In this document: piece by piece, positions 1 to 7,536 of the stretch
How the letters are laid out: every line of letters starts with the position of its first letter
Numbering within the stretch: position 1 is the first letter of the stretch
Assembly: GCA_041596515.1 (NCBI GenBank)
Contig: JBFHIJ010000047.1
Location: 1-26,042, forward strand
Length of the DNA: 26,042 nucleotides
Reading direction: 5' to 3'
From: JBFHIJ01 sp041596515
GTDB taxonomy: Bacteria; Bacteroidota; Ignavibacteria; Kapaibacteriales; UBA2268
Translations under genes and position numbers: made by a program
Notes under the pieces: model-generated
The model's input: the letters and a program-made list of their open reading frames with translations, nothing else
The model's database searches: none
Told to the model about the DNA's origin: nothing

Positions 1-1
1 C

Positions 2-151
2 AGACTTGAGGGTAAAGAAGAAGGCATGAGGGTAGAAAGACAAGAAATGATTGTGAAACTTAGAAATTCTGGGTTTGATAAATATAAAATCGCTGAAATT
101 ACGAAGTTTGATATCAGTTTCGTAGTAGATGTTTTAGATAAAACAGATTAG
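2..151 (+). CDS. C-terminal tail of a probable Rpn-family nuclease (partial, 5' end outside window)
   Basis: The frame is open from the window edge to TAG at 149-151 and gives about 49 residues. It begins with a charged Glu/Gly/Lys run (RLEGKEEGMRVERQ) and ends in a small helix-turn-helix-like segment (DKYKIAEITKFDISFVVDVL). Seen: only this tail. Known: Rpn recombination-promoting nucleases / PD-(D/E)XK 'transposase-like' proteins very often end in an EGxEEG repeat followed by an 'I.EIT.LS.EEI' segment. Inference: this is the end of such a gene. The catalytic domain is not in the window, so the family call rests on the tail alone. Thirty-three bases separate it from the next gene. Confidence 0.45.
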   Translation, partial: RLEGKEEGMRVERQEMIVKLRNSGFDKYKIAEITKFDISFVVDVLDKTD

Positions 152-184
152 CACTAAACAAACTACAAATTTATAATATTCGAT

Positions 185-1345
185 ATGAAAAAACTACTTA
201 TTCTCATATTTGCTTTTTTGATTCCCACCTTTTCTTACTCACAGTGGGTACTATTAAAAAACGATGCAGACAGCCTCGTTTTAAAAGGATTGGATTATAT
301 ATATAACGTTGAATTTGACAGTGCTTCAGTTGCGTTTAACAGAGTAATTGAACTGTACCCTGAGCATCCTGCCGGATATTTTTTAGAGTCACTGGTATAT
401 TGGTGGAAACTAAAGTTAAACAGAGGTACCAAATACTATGATCCAATATTTTTAGAAAAGATTGAAAAAGTTATTACTGTATGCGATAAACTTTTAGATG
501 AGCAACCTACAGATCTTCGTGGTCTATTTTTTAAGGGTGGAGCTATTGGCTATCGTGCTCAGTATTACACTCAAGAAAAAGAATGGCTTAAGGCTGCCAC
601 TGATGGTAGAGATGCTTATAACTTACTTACCAAATGTATTGAAAAAGCTCCAAATAATTATGATATTATGCTAGGAACGGGTATATATAATTACTTTGCA
701 GCAGCTATACCTGAAAAATACCCTTACTTAAAACCAGCTCTCCTCTTTTTTCCGAGTGGAGATAAAAAATTAGGATTATTACAATTACGTGCCTCATCGC
801 TCCATGCACGTTATACAAAGTTAGAAGCGGAAGTAGTCTTGTTGCAAATTTATCACCAGTTTGAAGAAGACTGGGGACTTGCTAAAGTTGCTTCTAGGTC
901 TTTACATGAAAGATACCCCCGCAACGCTTATTTTCATAGGTATTATGCGAGAGCTTTAGTTAGACTTGGCGAATGGGAAGAGTTTGAGAAAGAATGGAGA
1001 GATGTTGCTAAAAAGGCAATTGCTAAAATGGAGGGTTATGATAATCGAACTGCTCGTGAAGCATTTTACTATGTGGGCTATTCACTCAAAAGGACACGTG
1101 AATACACCATGGCAGTAAAGTATCTTAGAAAAACTATAGAAGGGTGTGATTTCTTAGATGAAGAAGATTCCGGATTCGCGGTAAAAGCTTATCTGCACAT
1201 TGCGGAGATACAAATGGCACAAAAAAAATATAAAGAGTCTATCAAAACTTATGAAGAAGTACTGGAATTAGATGATTACAGAGACTCTCATGACAAAGCT
1301 GAAAAACAAATTGAATTTATAAAGAAATTATTAGAAAAGAAATAA
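185..1345 (+). CDS. Exported tetratricopeptide-repeat protein
   Basis: A 386-residue protein with a Sec signal peptide (about residues 1-19, MKKLLILIFAFLIPTFSYSQ, cleavage near the SYS-Q). Helical repeats follow. The clearest are near residues 32-62 (DYIYNVEFDSASVAFNRVIE), about 295-325 (YYVGYSLKRTREYTMAVKYL) and about 330-365 (HIAEIQMAQKKYKESIKTYE), which fit the TPR pattern of small residues at positions 8 and 20 and a Pro/Asp turn. The middle is less regular. It probably acts in the periplasm as a binding scaffold; no enzyme motif is visible. The stop codon is directly followed by the ATG of the DUF1343 gene, so the two are probably co-transcribed and translationally coupled. There is no Shine-Dalgarno site before ATG 185. 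The specific function is unknown. Confidence 0.8.
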   Translation: MKKLLILIFAFLIPTFSYSQWVLLKNDADSLVLKGLDYIYNVEFDSASVAFNRVIELYPEHPAGYFLESLVYWWKLKLNRGTKYYDPIFLEKIEKVITVCDKLLDEQPTDLRGLFFKGGAIGYRAQYYTQEKEWLKAATDGRDAYNLLTKCIEKAPNNYDIMLGTGIYNYFAAAIPEKYPYLKPALLFFPSGDKKLGLLQLRASSLHARYTKLEAEVVLLQIYHQFEEDWGLAKVASRSLHERYPRNAYFHRYYARALVRLGEWEEFEKEWRDVAKKAIAKMEGYDNRTAREAFYYVGYSLKRTREYTMAVKYLRKTIEGCDFLDEEDSGFAVKAYLHIAEIQMAQKKYKESIKTYEEVLELDDYRDSHDKAEKQIEFIKKLLEKK

Positions 1346-2584
1346 ATGAAAAAATTCTTACTCTTTATGTTTATTGTGATTTGCTCACAATTAGATTTAT
1401 CTGCATTTAACACACTCCCCGGCATCGATGTTTTACTTAAATATCACACTACTATGCTCAAAGGAAAGAGGCTTGGTCTGTTATCTAATAACTCTGGTAG
1501 AAATGCAGATGGAAAGCTTACTGCAGACATACTTGCTACTCATCCGGAACTAAATTTATCTGTTATTTTTGCACCGGAACATGGATTTTATACTTCTGTG
1601 GCTGCCGGAAAAGATGTTTCCAACGAGAAATTATTTAACACACCTGTGATTTCTTTATATGGGAGACTAAAAAAGCCAACAAAAGAAATATTAGATAAAT
1701 GTGATATACTACTGGTAGATTTGCAGGATGTAGGAGTCCGCTCTTACACTTATATATCTACTCTCTACTATGTCATGCAGGCTTGTGCTGAGCATTCTAA
1801 GCAACTTATTGTACTGGATCGCCCTAACCCGCTTAACGGAGAAAATGTAGATGGCAATATAGTAGAAGAAGCTTTTTCTTCGTTTGTCAGTATAGTTCCT
1901 GTACCATATATCCACGGACTTACAATTGGCGAAATAGCATATATGATTAACAATGAAGGCTGGCTTGGCAAAAAAGCTGACGGCTCCCCACTATTTTGCG
2001 ATATGTCGGTAATTAAAATGGAAAACTGGAAGCGAAGTTATTACTGGGAAGATACAGATTTGCACTGGTTTCCGACTTCACCCTATGTACCAACACTGGA
2101 CGCTGCCAAAGGATTGGCTTATTTAGGCGTATTAGGCGAACTGGGAGTTGTTAGTATTGGTATAGGCACAAATAGACCTTTTGGTTATTTAGGTGATCCA
2201 TATTTAAATTGTGTTGGGTTGGTAGATGAGCTTCCTACGAATTCAATCATAAGAGCTGAACCGGTAGAGTACTCGCCTATTTATGGCATGTACTCAGGCA
2301 TAAGCAAACCTTGTCTGGGTTATATTATCTTTTTTGAAAGCGACGGTGAGTTTAAACCATATACAGCATGCATGGATATAATTTTTAAACTTAGACGAAA
2401 AAATCCGAATCTTTTCAAATATTCGGAGATTAAAGGTAAAATTCCGATGTTTAAAAAAGTGACCGGTACTGCAAAAATCATGGCAGGTATATTAGACAAT
2501 CCTTCTTTCGATTATAAATCTTTTATAGAAAAAGATGTACAGGAGTTTAAAGAAAAACGCAAAAAATACTTACTGTATGATTAG
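1346..2584 (+). CDS. namZ: DUF1343 / NamZ-type exo-beta-N-acetylmuramidase
   Basis: A 412-residue exported protein (signal peptide about 1-20). The DUF1343 family signatures are visible in order: GLLSNNSGR (44-52), FAPEHGF (75-81), DLQDVGVRSYTY (125-136), DRPNPLNG (158-165) and VPYIHGLTIGE. Further on there is a W-rich stretch (YWEDTDLHWFPTSP) typical of the substrate cleft. Known: this family (GH171) includes Bacillus NamZ, which removes MurNAc from the non-reducing end of peptidoglycan fragments; a Glu in the PEHG motif is the proposed catalytic residue, here E78. The length is normal and the frame intact. It starts on the base after the TPR gene's stop. No muropeptide transporter or MurNAc kinase lies nearby, so a recycling role is inferred from the family only. 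The symbol is by family; orthology was not tested. Confidence 0.85.
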   Translation: MKKFLLFMFIVICSQLDLSAFNTLPGIDVLLKYHTTMLKGKRLGLLSNNSGRNADGKLTADILATHPELNLSVIFAPEHGFYTSVAAGKDVSNEKLFNTPVISLYGRLKKPTKEILDKCDILLVDLQDVGVRSYTYISTLYYVMQACAEHSKQLIVLDRPNPLNGENVDGNIVEEAFSSFVSIVPVPYIHGLTIGEIAYMINNEGWLGKKADGSPLFCDMSVIKMENWKRSYYWEDTDLHWFPTSPYVPTLDAAKGLAYLGVLGELGVVSIGIGTNRPFGYLGDPYLNCVGLVDELPTNSIIRAEPVEYSPIYGMYSGISKPCLGYIIFFESDGEFKPYTACMDIIFKLRRKNPNLFKYSEIKGKIPMFKKVTGTAKIMAGILDNPSFDYKSFIEKDVQEFKEKRKKYLLYD

Positions 2585-2636
2585 ATACAGGTGCTTAAAA
2601 AGGGCATAGTTTCAAAAGCAGGATGTGAATTATTAA

Positions 2637-3276
2637 CTTTTTAAAAAGTCAAAAGAATACAAGTTTAAAGCCAAGTTAGATAAGTTGATATTAGCGATGT
2701 TTATGCCTGGAGATATATTTGATTATTTTGAGATAACAGGATTATCCGAAGTCGCAAATTATACTGGTCAATCAATGAAGATAAATATAGAGCTTACAGA
2801 CTTTTACAAAATATCGCCTGACTATAATATCTAATACTATGAGTCCAAAGGCTTTATCCTTCCCAAAAGATACATGACTCTCAGATTTCTCAATAAGGCA
2901 GTATATCGCCAGATGAAGCACCGCAGATGGTGTCATAAGATAGATATAAGAGATACATCGTGATTTTAAAATATTCGAGAAGAGAGTAAAAATGAGTCAC
3001 AGGACTTCACTGATTTGTTAATAGTTATAGGTAGAACCCTGATCGATTTGGATGAAAGAGTTTCTATAAGCCATCGAATAAGGCTCGATAAGCTCTGATG
3101 AACAAATATATGATGAAGTGTAAAAATACAGATTTAGAAAATCTTCCTGCCCTGTACGAATTAGCAGAGGAGAAAATCTTATATCAGAATTATCATCTTT
3201 TAAAGAAATCATGGATACGATAAAATTGAAAAAGTAAAATATAAAAAACATGTCAGTGGTTTTTGCTATTGACCTT
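2637..3276 (+). pseudogene. Decayed ISL3/ISAon1-type transposase, N-terminal part
   Basis: Reading with stops and frame changes, the first segment (from about 2637, in-frame TAA at 2832) contains LAMFMPGDIFDYFEITGL. The same frame continues after that stop with YYESKGFILPKRYMTLRFLN and YRQMKHRRWCHK, to TGA at 2961. Another frame carries DFKIFEKRVK, then QDFTDLLIVIG, and near 3230-3270 VKYKKHVSGF. Known: ISAon1-type (ISL3 family) transposases begin with a 'LPE.I..YF.I' segment, then 'YxSKGF.P...IQDFPIR.K.VYL...RRRW', 'GTRMT.EFA.FLK' and later '..YK.HLSGF'. The order and spacing of the matches agree. No DDE catalytic region remains, and no inverted terminal repeats were recognised. At least two in-frame stops and two or three frameshifts make it a dead remnant. 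Confidence 0.6.
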
Positions 3277-3410
3277 TTTTATAATAAATTTTTTAAAGCT
3301 TTATCGTCTTGATAAACAGGAAAGATTTTTTTTAAAATCTGATTTAAGTAGCAAAATGAATATGATGATTTAGATTTAGGTGGTTTTTCAATCAAATTGG
3401 GTTGATACTA
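3271..3410. other. Non-coding spacer between transposase remnant and tRNA terminator
   Basis: AT-rich sequence with no open frame of useful length and no recognised element. It is the last part of the gene-poor stretch 2585-3463. The stretch before it is accounted for by the transposase remnant. Confidence 0.4.
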
Positions 3411-3414
3411 AAAA

Positions 3415-3453
3415 CAAAAAACCCTAACACCTTGATTTAAAAGATATTAGGGT
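3415..3453 (-). terminator. Rho-independent terminator of tRNA-Leu
   Basis: On the minus strand an 11-bp stem forms between bases complementary to 3443-3453 and 3421-3431 (ACCCTAATATC / GGTGTTAGGGT, two G-U pairs), with an 11-nt loop and then a run of six T before a G. It lies 10 bases beyond the tRNA 3' end. Confidence 0.85.
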
Positions 3454-3463
3454 TATATCCGAG

Positions 3464-3548
3464 TACTCGGAGTGGGACTTGAACCCACACGACCAAAAAG
3501 GTCACAGGATTTTAAGTCCTGTGCGTCTACCACTTCCGCCATCCGAGC
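3464..3548 (-). tRNA. tRNA-Leu, anticodon TAA
   Basis: The minus strand folds as a class II tRNA of 85 nt. The acceptor GCTCGGA pairs with TCCGAGT (first pair G-U), the discriminator is A, the anticodon stem is ACAGGA/TCCTGT and the 7-nt loop CTTAAAA gives anticodon TAA. The long variable arm (GACC...GGTC) is typical of Leu, and the T arm is GTGGG TTCAAGT CCCAC. CCA is not encoded; the next bases on the minus strand are CTC. The next minus-strand bases after the variable arm and T arm lead straight into the terminator, so this is a single-tRNA transcript. Confidence 0.95.
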
Positions 3549-3674
3549 CCTTTGTCAATCGAACTGATACAAATTTACGGTATACTTAGATCAAAAAAAA
3601 GTTTTTTTTTTAGTATTTTTTTAGTAAGAGAGCTGTTTTTTTTATTATTTCCAATATTTTTTATTTATCTTAAC

Positions 3675-3696
3675 TTTACTTGCAAACAAAAGTAAA
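3675..3696. repeat. 7-bp inverted repeat upstream of the Ser/Arg-rich lipoprotein gene
   Basis: TTTACTT (3675-3681) and AAGTAAA (3690-3696) form a perfect inverted repeat with an 8-nt centre, about 85 bases before the ATG at 3780. It lies in the promoter region and could be an operator or a small hairpin. No regulator is implied by the sequence. The whole stretch 3549-3779 otherwise holds no gene. Confidence 0.35.
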
Positions 3697-3779
3697 CCTT
3701 TTTCCGTTTGTAACGTTATATATAGTAAAGTCGGAAAGTATTAAATAATATCGCTGTTTTCGCAGATAAGGAGTCAATC

Positions 3780-4976
3780 ATGAGAACAACCATTTTTAAA
3801 ATATTATTACCTCTTGCACTGGTATTTTCGCTAAGTGCCTGTGCGACTCATCAGCATTCTCATTATTATGGTTATAACAATGACCCCGAACCTGAGACTG
3901 TAAGACCTGTGTACGTACCTGCAAATAATGCTACTGCACAATATACATCTCAGGAATCACAAAGACAATCAGAAGATGAATGGGTTAACCCTCTTGCGGA
4001 AGATAATCAATCTGCCAGTGGAGTGTACTCAGCCGGAAATGATCCGGTATATGTAGTAAATAATTACACTTATGCAGAACCTATGTATGTGCCTGTGGTA
4101 GTGCCATGGTGGCGTAATTACTATGGATGGGGAGCTTATCCTGTTTATTCATATGGCCCAGGTTTCCACGTTAGTATTGGAGCCGGATATTATTGGGGAT
4201 ATGATTGGTATTCTCCATGGTATAGTTATCATCCGTATTATGGATCTTATTGGCACTCTAGCTACCATCCCGGTTATTTCGGTTGGTATCAGCAGCCGGT
4301 GTATACTCACTATAACAGACCGATGAGAAGTTCTTACCGGAACTTTGGTACTCATAGAAAAACTTATTCAAGCAGATCATACTCTACCGGCCATAGAGAT
4401 TTATATAATAGCTATGGCACAAGATCTACTAGAAGTAGCTCTTCTGCAACAAGAGATGTTAGGGGTTCACGTGCAGTTTACAGCCCTTCAAGCTCTGTCA
4501 GCACAAGAAGTACAAGGAACTCAGCAGTGCGTTCTTCTATAACCGGTTCTACTCGTAGTGCTGTAACAAGCTCGGGTACTCGTTCTAGTAGAAGTGGCAC
4601 ATATACACCTTCTTCCAGAGGGACTCGTAGCTCTAATGCAACGTACACAAATCCTAGTTCTCGTAGCTCCAGAAGTTCAGGAACAACTTATACCAGCCCA
4701 AGTTCCGGTAGTTCCAGAAGTAGTGGCACAAGCTATACGCCTAGCTCACGTAGCTCCAGGAGCAGTGGTTCCAGCTCTAGCTACACTCCTAGCTCTCGCA
4801 GCTCCAGAAGTAGTGGTTCGAGCTCTAGTTACACTCCTAGCTCTAGCAGCTCTAGAAGTAGTGGTTCCAGCTCTTATAAACCAAGCAGCAGTAGCAGTGG
4901 AAGCTCCAGAAGCACAAGAAGCTCCGGCAGTAGCAGTGGATCTAGTAGTAGTGGTTCATCTAGAAGATCAAGATAA
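3780..4976 (+). CDS. Lipoprotein with Tyr/Trp/Gly-rich core and Ser/Arg low-complexity tail
   Basis: A 398-residue lipoprotein: signal peptide with lipobox LSAC (lipidated Cys at about residue 21). Residues about 20-100 are polar. Residues about 100-185 are extremely rich in Tyr, Trp, Gly and Pro (for example YYWGYDWYSPWYSYHPYYGS). Residues about 186-398 are Ser/Arg/Thr/Gly low complexity with imperfect repeats around 'YTPSSRSSRSSGSSSS'. The tail is strongly basic and probably disordered. The start is decided by an AAGGAG site at 3768-3773. A 33-base gap leads to the FadL-like gene, so the two are probably one operon. I recognise no family. It may be a cell-envelope or extracellular matrix component, but that is inference from composition only. 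Confidence 0.8.
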   Translation: MRTTIFKILLPLALVFSLSACATHQHSHYYGYNNDPEPETVRPVYVPANNATAQYTSQESQRQSEDEWVNPLAEDNQSASGVYSAGNDPVYVVNNYTYAEPMYVPVVVPWWRNYYGWGAYPVYSYGPGFHVSIGAGYYWGYDWYSPWYSYHPYYGSYWHSSYHPGYFGWYQQPVYTHYNRPMRSSYRNFGTHRKTYSSRSYSTGHRDLYNSYGTRSTRSSSSATRDVRGSRAVYSPSSSVSTRSTRNSAVRSSITGSTRSAVTSSGTRSSRSGTYTPSSRGTRSSNATYTNPSSRSSRSSGTTYTSPSSGSSRSSGTSYTPSSRSSRSSGSSSSYTPSSRSSRSSGSSSSYTPSSSSSRSSGSSSYKPSSSSSGSSRSTRSSGSSSGSSSSGSSRRSR

Positions 4977-5009
4977 TTGAGATAAAAAGAGACAACAAGG
5001 ATAATAATT

Positions 5010-6446
5010 ATGATAATGAAAAGAATACTTGCCTTAGCATTATTTATTTTGCTGAGCTTCGAAGCTAAAGCACAATACATGGAAGATGGCGTTAGACTAT
5101 TGAACACAAACGGAATGATTTCTTCCAGATCGGGTGCATTGGGAATTGGTTTTGTAGGTATTTCAGATGATTTTAGTGCTTTATATTATAATCCGGCAGG
5201 ACTAAGCTTGATACCCAAAGCTGAATTATCTATTGGATTTGGTATTGCTAATATTAATAATGACAATTCTTTCTTGGGGAATACCCAATCAATGGATGCG
5301 AATGATGAGTTTATATCTCATTTAGGAGTAGCCTCCCCTATTCGCTCTAATACGGGTCTAAACTCTGTGATAGCTGTTGGCTATTTCAAAGAAGCAAGTT
5401 TTGACAATACTATTAATATAGAAGGATTTAACACTCGCAGCACTTATATTCGGTATGATGCTGAATCCGGTGGTGAGAGTAGTATGGCTCATGAGCTAAA
5501 ATTATCCAATGGAAGTGAAACTCCCTATCAGAACAACTTGCAGCAGTCTGCTTTTATTGATGAATCAGGTGGAATACACAATGTTGTAGGCGGTGCCGGA
5601 TTTGAGCTTACTGATAAATTTAGCATTGGTTTCTCTGTCATGGGTAAATGGGGTTCATATTCTTATAGCAAAGATTATAAAGAAATAGATATCAATGATA
5701 TTTATAACGCTGAACCTACTGATATTTATGGTGATCTTGATCAATACAGAATGAAAAGTCACACTCAACAAGATATTTCAGGTATTTCAGGGGCTGTAGG
5801 TTTTATAGCTAAACCTAACGAGAGCTCAAGGATAAGTGTTAGTATCAAATTCCCTACTAAATATAGTATTGATGAAGAGTTTTACACTGACTATTATGTA
5901 GATTTCGACCCACAGAATAGTACTTTGGACAATATTCAAGATCAATTACTTTATAGCAGTTATTCTATTTATACTCCTTTTGTATTTACACTTGGTACTT
6001 CTTACAATATAGTAGGTTTGACTACCAGCATAGGCGTGGAATACTCGGATGCTTCTCAGATGGAATTCAGCTCTTCAAGTTCTGAAATAGACGGATACAT
6101 TACTGAAATCAACAGATATATTGTGGAAGATTTAGGTAGCCAGTTAAAATACGGTATTTCTTTTGAATATGAAGTACCTACTGCAAATATGTTTCTTCGT
6201 GCTGGCTTTACCCGAATAGGTTCACCTTATAAAAATAAAGATTTATATAGCGATGTGAATAAAATCACAGGCGGTATAGGTTTTCTCATTGGCGAAGATG
6301 TAATGATAAATATGACTTTCATGACTGACAGCAGAGATGAAACTCGAATTCTATATGGCTCTCAAGACAATGCGGCGACTTATACAGATTATGCTATTAG
6401 CAATTCTAATATGTATTTTGGATTAGGTTTGAGCTATAGATACTAA
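5010..6446 (+). CDS. OmpP1/FadL-like outer-membrane beta-barrel protein
   Basis: A 478-residue protein with a signal peptide ending near KAQ-Y (about residue 22). The N-terminal segment SRSGALGIGFVGISDDFSAL followed by YYNPAGLS is the classic FadL/OmpP1 hatch-region signature (GMGGAFVGxADDxSAxYWNPAGL). The rest alternates amphipathic strands and ends YFGLGLSYRY, an aromatic C-terminus suitable for BAM insertion. Known: the family forms 14-stranded barrels that import hydrophobic molecules; in Bacteroidota some members (PorV) serve the T9SS. Nothing here says which role applies. ATG 5010 is preferred over ATG 5016 because AAGGA at 4997-5001 is 8 nt away. A strong terminator follows at 6469. 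Confidence 0.8.
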   Translation: MIMKRILALALFILLSFEAKAQYMEDGVRLLNTNGMISSRSGALGIGFVGISDDFSALYYNPAGLSLIPKAELSIGFGIANINNDNSFLGNTQSMDANDEFISHLGVASPIRSNTGLNSVIAVGYFKEASFDNTINIEGFNTRSTYIRYDAESGGESSMAHELKLSNGSETPYQNNLQQSAFIDESGGIHNVVGGAGFELTDKFSIGFSVMGKWGSYSYSKDYKEIDINDIYNAEPTDIYGDLDQYRMKSHTQQDISGISGAVGFIAKPNESSRISVSIKFPTKYSIDEEFYTDYYVDFDPQNSTLDNIQDQLLYSSYSIYTPFVFTLGTSYNIVGLTTSIGVEYSDASQMEFSSSSSEIDGYITEINRYIVEDLGSQLKYGISFEYEVPTANMFLRAGFTRIGSPYKNKDLYSDVNKITGGIGFLIGEDVMINMTFMTDSRDETRILYGSQDNAATYTDYAISNSNMYFGLGLSYRY

Positions 6447-6468
6447 AATAATACTTTTTAATATCCAT

Positions 6469-6510
6469 AAAAATCGGATGTAAATGTACTTTTTACTTCC
6501 GATTTTTTTA
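6469..6510 (+). terminator. Rho-independent terminator after the FadL-like gene
   Basis: AAAAATCGGA (6469-6478) pairs with TCCGATTTTT (6498-6507). An inner GTAAA/TTTAC pairing is possible, and the run of seven T is part of the 3' arm. It sits 22 bases past the stop. The rest of the gap to 6708 has no recognised gene; see the finding on an in-frame extension. Confidence 0.85.
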
Positions 6511-6708
6511 TGTCTGAATAAACTTTGCATATAGCTTAGAGTGTTTGACTCTGCTATACTCATATCTCACTCTAAATTATATATTAATCGCCTCACCTTG
6601 AATTTCAGTTATCATTGCATGTAGCTTTAATAGCTTGAATGTGGCACTCACATCTCTGTATGGAAGATTAAAGTATCGGCAAGCTAATATTGTTTTTTGG
6701 CTTGAGGT

Positions 6709-7365
6709 CTAAAAAGGGATATGGTAGAATACAATGCTATAGTTATCACTTTCCTCGAAACTGATAATAATATTGGTAATGGTATTGGGTTTAATCTTAA
6801 GATTATCTTTAAAGATTTGATTGCTGTTTTCATCAATAATAGTTATGATTTCATCTTTACTTATTTCGTAGAGTTCAGTCAAGTCACCACATTTTAGTTG
6901 TAAATGTTCTGCTATATTTCCGATACTGACATCAAAAAATTGATTTTTGCAGTACATATTAACTACCCTAACAAAAGCTGCATCTTTATAAACTGAATCT
7001 TTTACTTGTTGCACATGTACTCTAGTGTCCTTATAAAAATATAGAGAATAGTACATCCCTTTCTCCAGCGAATAAATACCATTATAGATAGACTCCCCCG
7101 AAGATGTTTCTTTGACTTTGATATTGGTGTAACCTGTAAAAGACTCTTTGTATATGCCTGAGGATTGCGCAAATCCAAGCTTATCTATCAAAGTAATATC
7201 TTTATTCTCTACCGTAATATTATTATAATCTTGGGCAAGATGATAAAATGAAATTTTGGCTCCATTTTCAGGTTTGATATCCTTAGGAGTGTCTATGGAT
7301 GGGATACATTCGCAGCCTGTCAGTAAAAAAGTAAGGAGTATGATATGTAGTATTGTTTTTTGCAT
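6709..7365 (-). CDS. Lipoprotein, possibly DUF4397-like
   Basis: Counted from ATG 7365 the product is 218 residues: MQKTILHIILLTFLLTGCEC, with lipobox LLTGC and lipidated Cys at residue 17. An in-frame ATG at 7386 would add MPIWIYI. The shorter start gives a standard lipoprotein signal and leaves an inverted repeat in the leader. The mature part is beta-rich with two similar halves: 'AKISFYHLAQDYNNITVENK' near the start and 'AFVRVVNMYCKNQFFDVSIG' in the middle. These resemble the 'RVVNASPDAPxVDVYV' strands of DUF4397 proteins, but the similarity is weak. It is a single-gene unit between two convergent terminator-like hairpins. No function can be assigned; an envelope-anchored periplasmic or surface protein is the safe description. 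Confidence 0.65.
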   Translation of the reverse strand: MQKTILHIILLTFLLTGCECIPSIDTPKDIKPENGAKISFYHLAQDYNNITVENKDITLIDKLGFAQSSGIYKESFTGYTNIKVKETSSGESIYNGIYSLEKGMYYSLYFYKDTRVHVQQVKDSVYKDAAFVRVVNMYCKNQFFDVSIGNIAEHLQLKCGDLTELYEISKDEIITIIDENSNQIFKDNLKIKPNTITNIIISFEESDNYSIVFYHIPF

Positions 7366-7371
7366 TATGTA

Positions 7372-7397
7372 AATCCAAATAGGCATAGATTTGGATT
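7372..7397. repeat. Perfect 9-bp inverted repeat in the leader of the DUF4397-like gene
   Basis: AATCCAAAT (7372-7380) and ATTTGGATT (7389-7397) flank an 8-base centre. The element ends 6 bases before the preferred ATG (7365) and includes the alternative ATG (7386). It could be a repressor operator or an RNA hairpin next to the start codon. Confidence 0.5.
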
Positions 7398-7480
7398 ATT
7401 TAGCAGTCTAAGCTAACCCGCCTATTTCAGTATTATTAATTGTATTTTCTATTCCCTAGTAAGGTATAAATATATACAAG

Positions 7481-7529
7481 AATGCCGTTTATTGCTACAA
7501 TTATTTTATAAAGTGCTATAAACGGCATT
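7481..7529 (-). terminator. 12-bp hairpin closing the sigma/anti-sigma operon
   Basis: AATGCCGTTTAT (7481-7492) is perfectly complementary to ATAAACGGCATT (7518-7529), with a 25-base loop. It starts 7 bases after the stop of the barrel-fusion gene. No T-run follows on the minus strand, so it is either a non-canonical terminator or an RNA 3'-end stabiliser. On the plus strand it is followed by AATATTTTTA, which could act on transcripts coming the other way. Confidence 0.55.
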
Positions 7530-7536
7530 AATATTT

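Noticed and set aside
3018..3251. 77-codon minus-strand open frame opposite the transposase remnant
   Set aside because: AT-rich antisense frame rich in Phe/Ile/Ser with no start signal; the plus strand carries the recognisable transposase blocks.
3549..3600. Bacteroidota promoter for tRNA-Leu on the minus strand (TAAATTTG present near 3571-3578)
   Set aside because: The -7 element fits, but the nearest TTTG is only 14 bases upstream, short of the usual 19-23, so it was not listed as a feature.
4594..4980. 128-codon open frame on the plus strand in another frame of the Ser/Arg-rich lipoprotein gene
   Set aside because: It is a by-product of the AGC/TCT-type repeat codons; its product is an Ala/Val/Leu-only low-complexity string with no ribosome site, entirely inside a gene with a good start and lipobox.
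7372..7397. Transcription terminator
   Set aside because: It lies upstream of the gene it would have to follow, has no T-run on either strand, and the neighbouring genes have their own hairpins.
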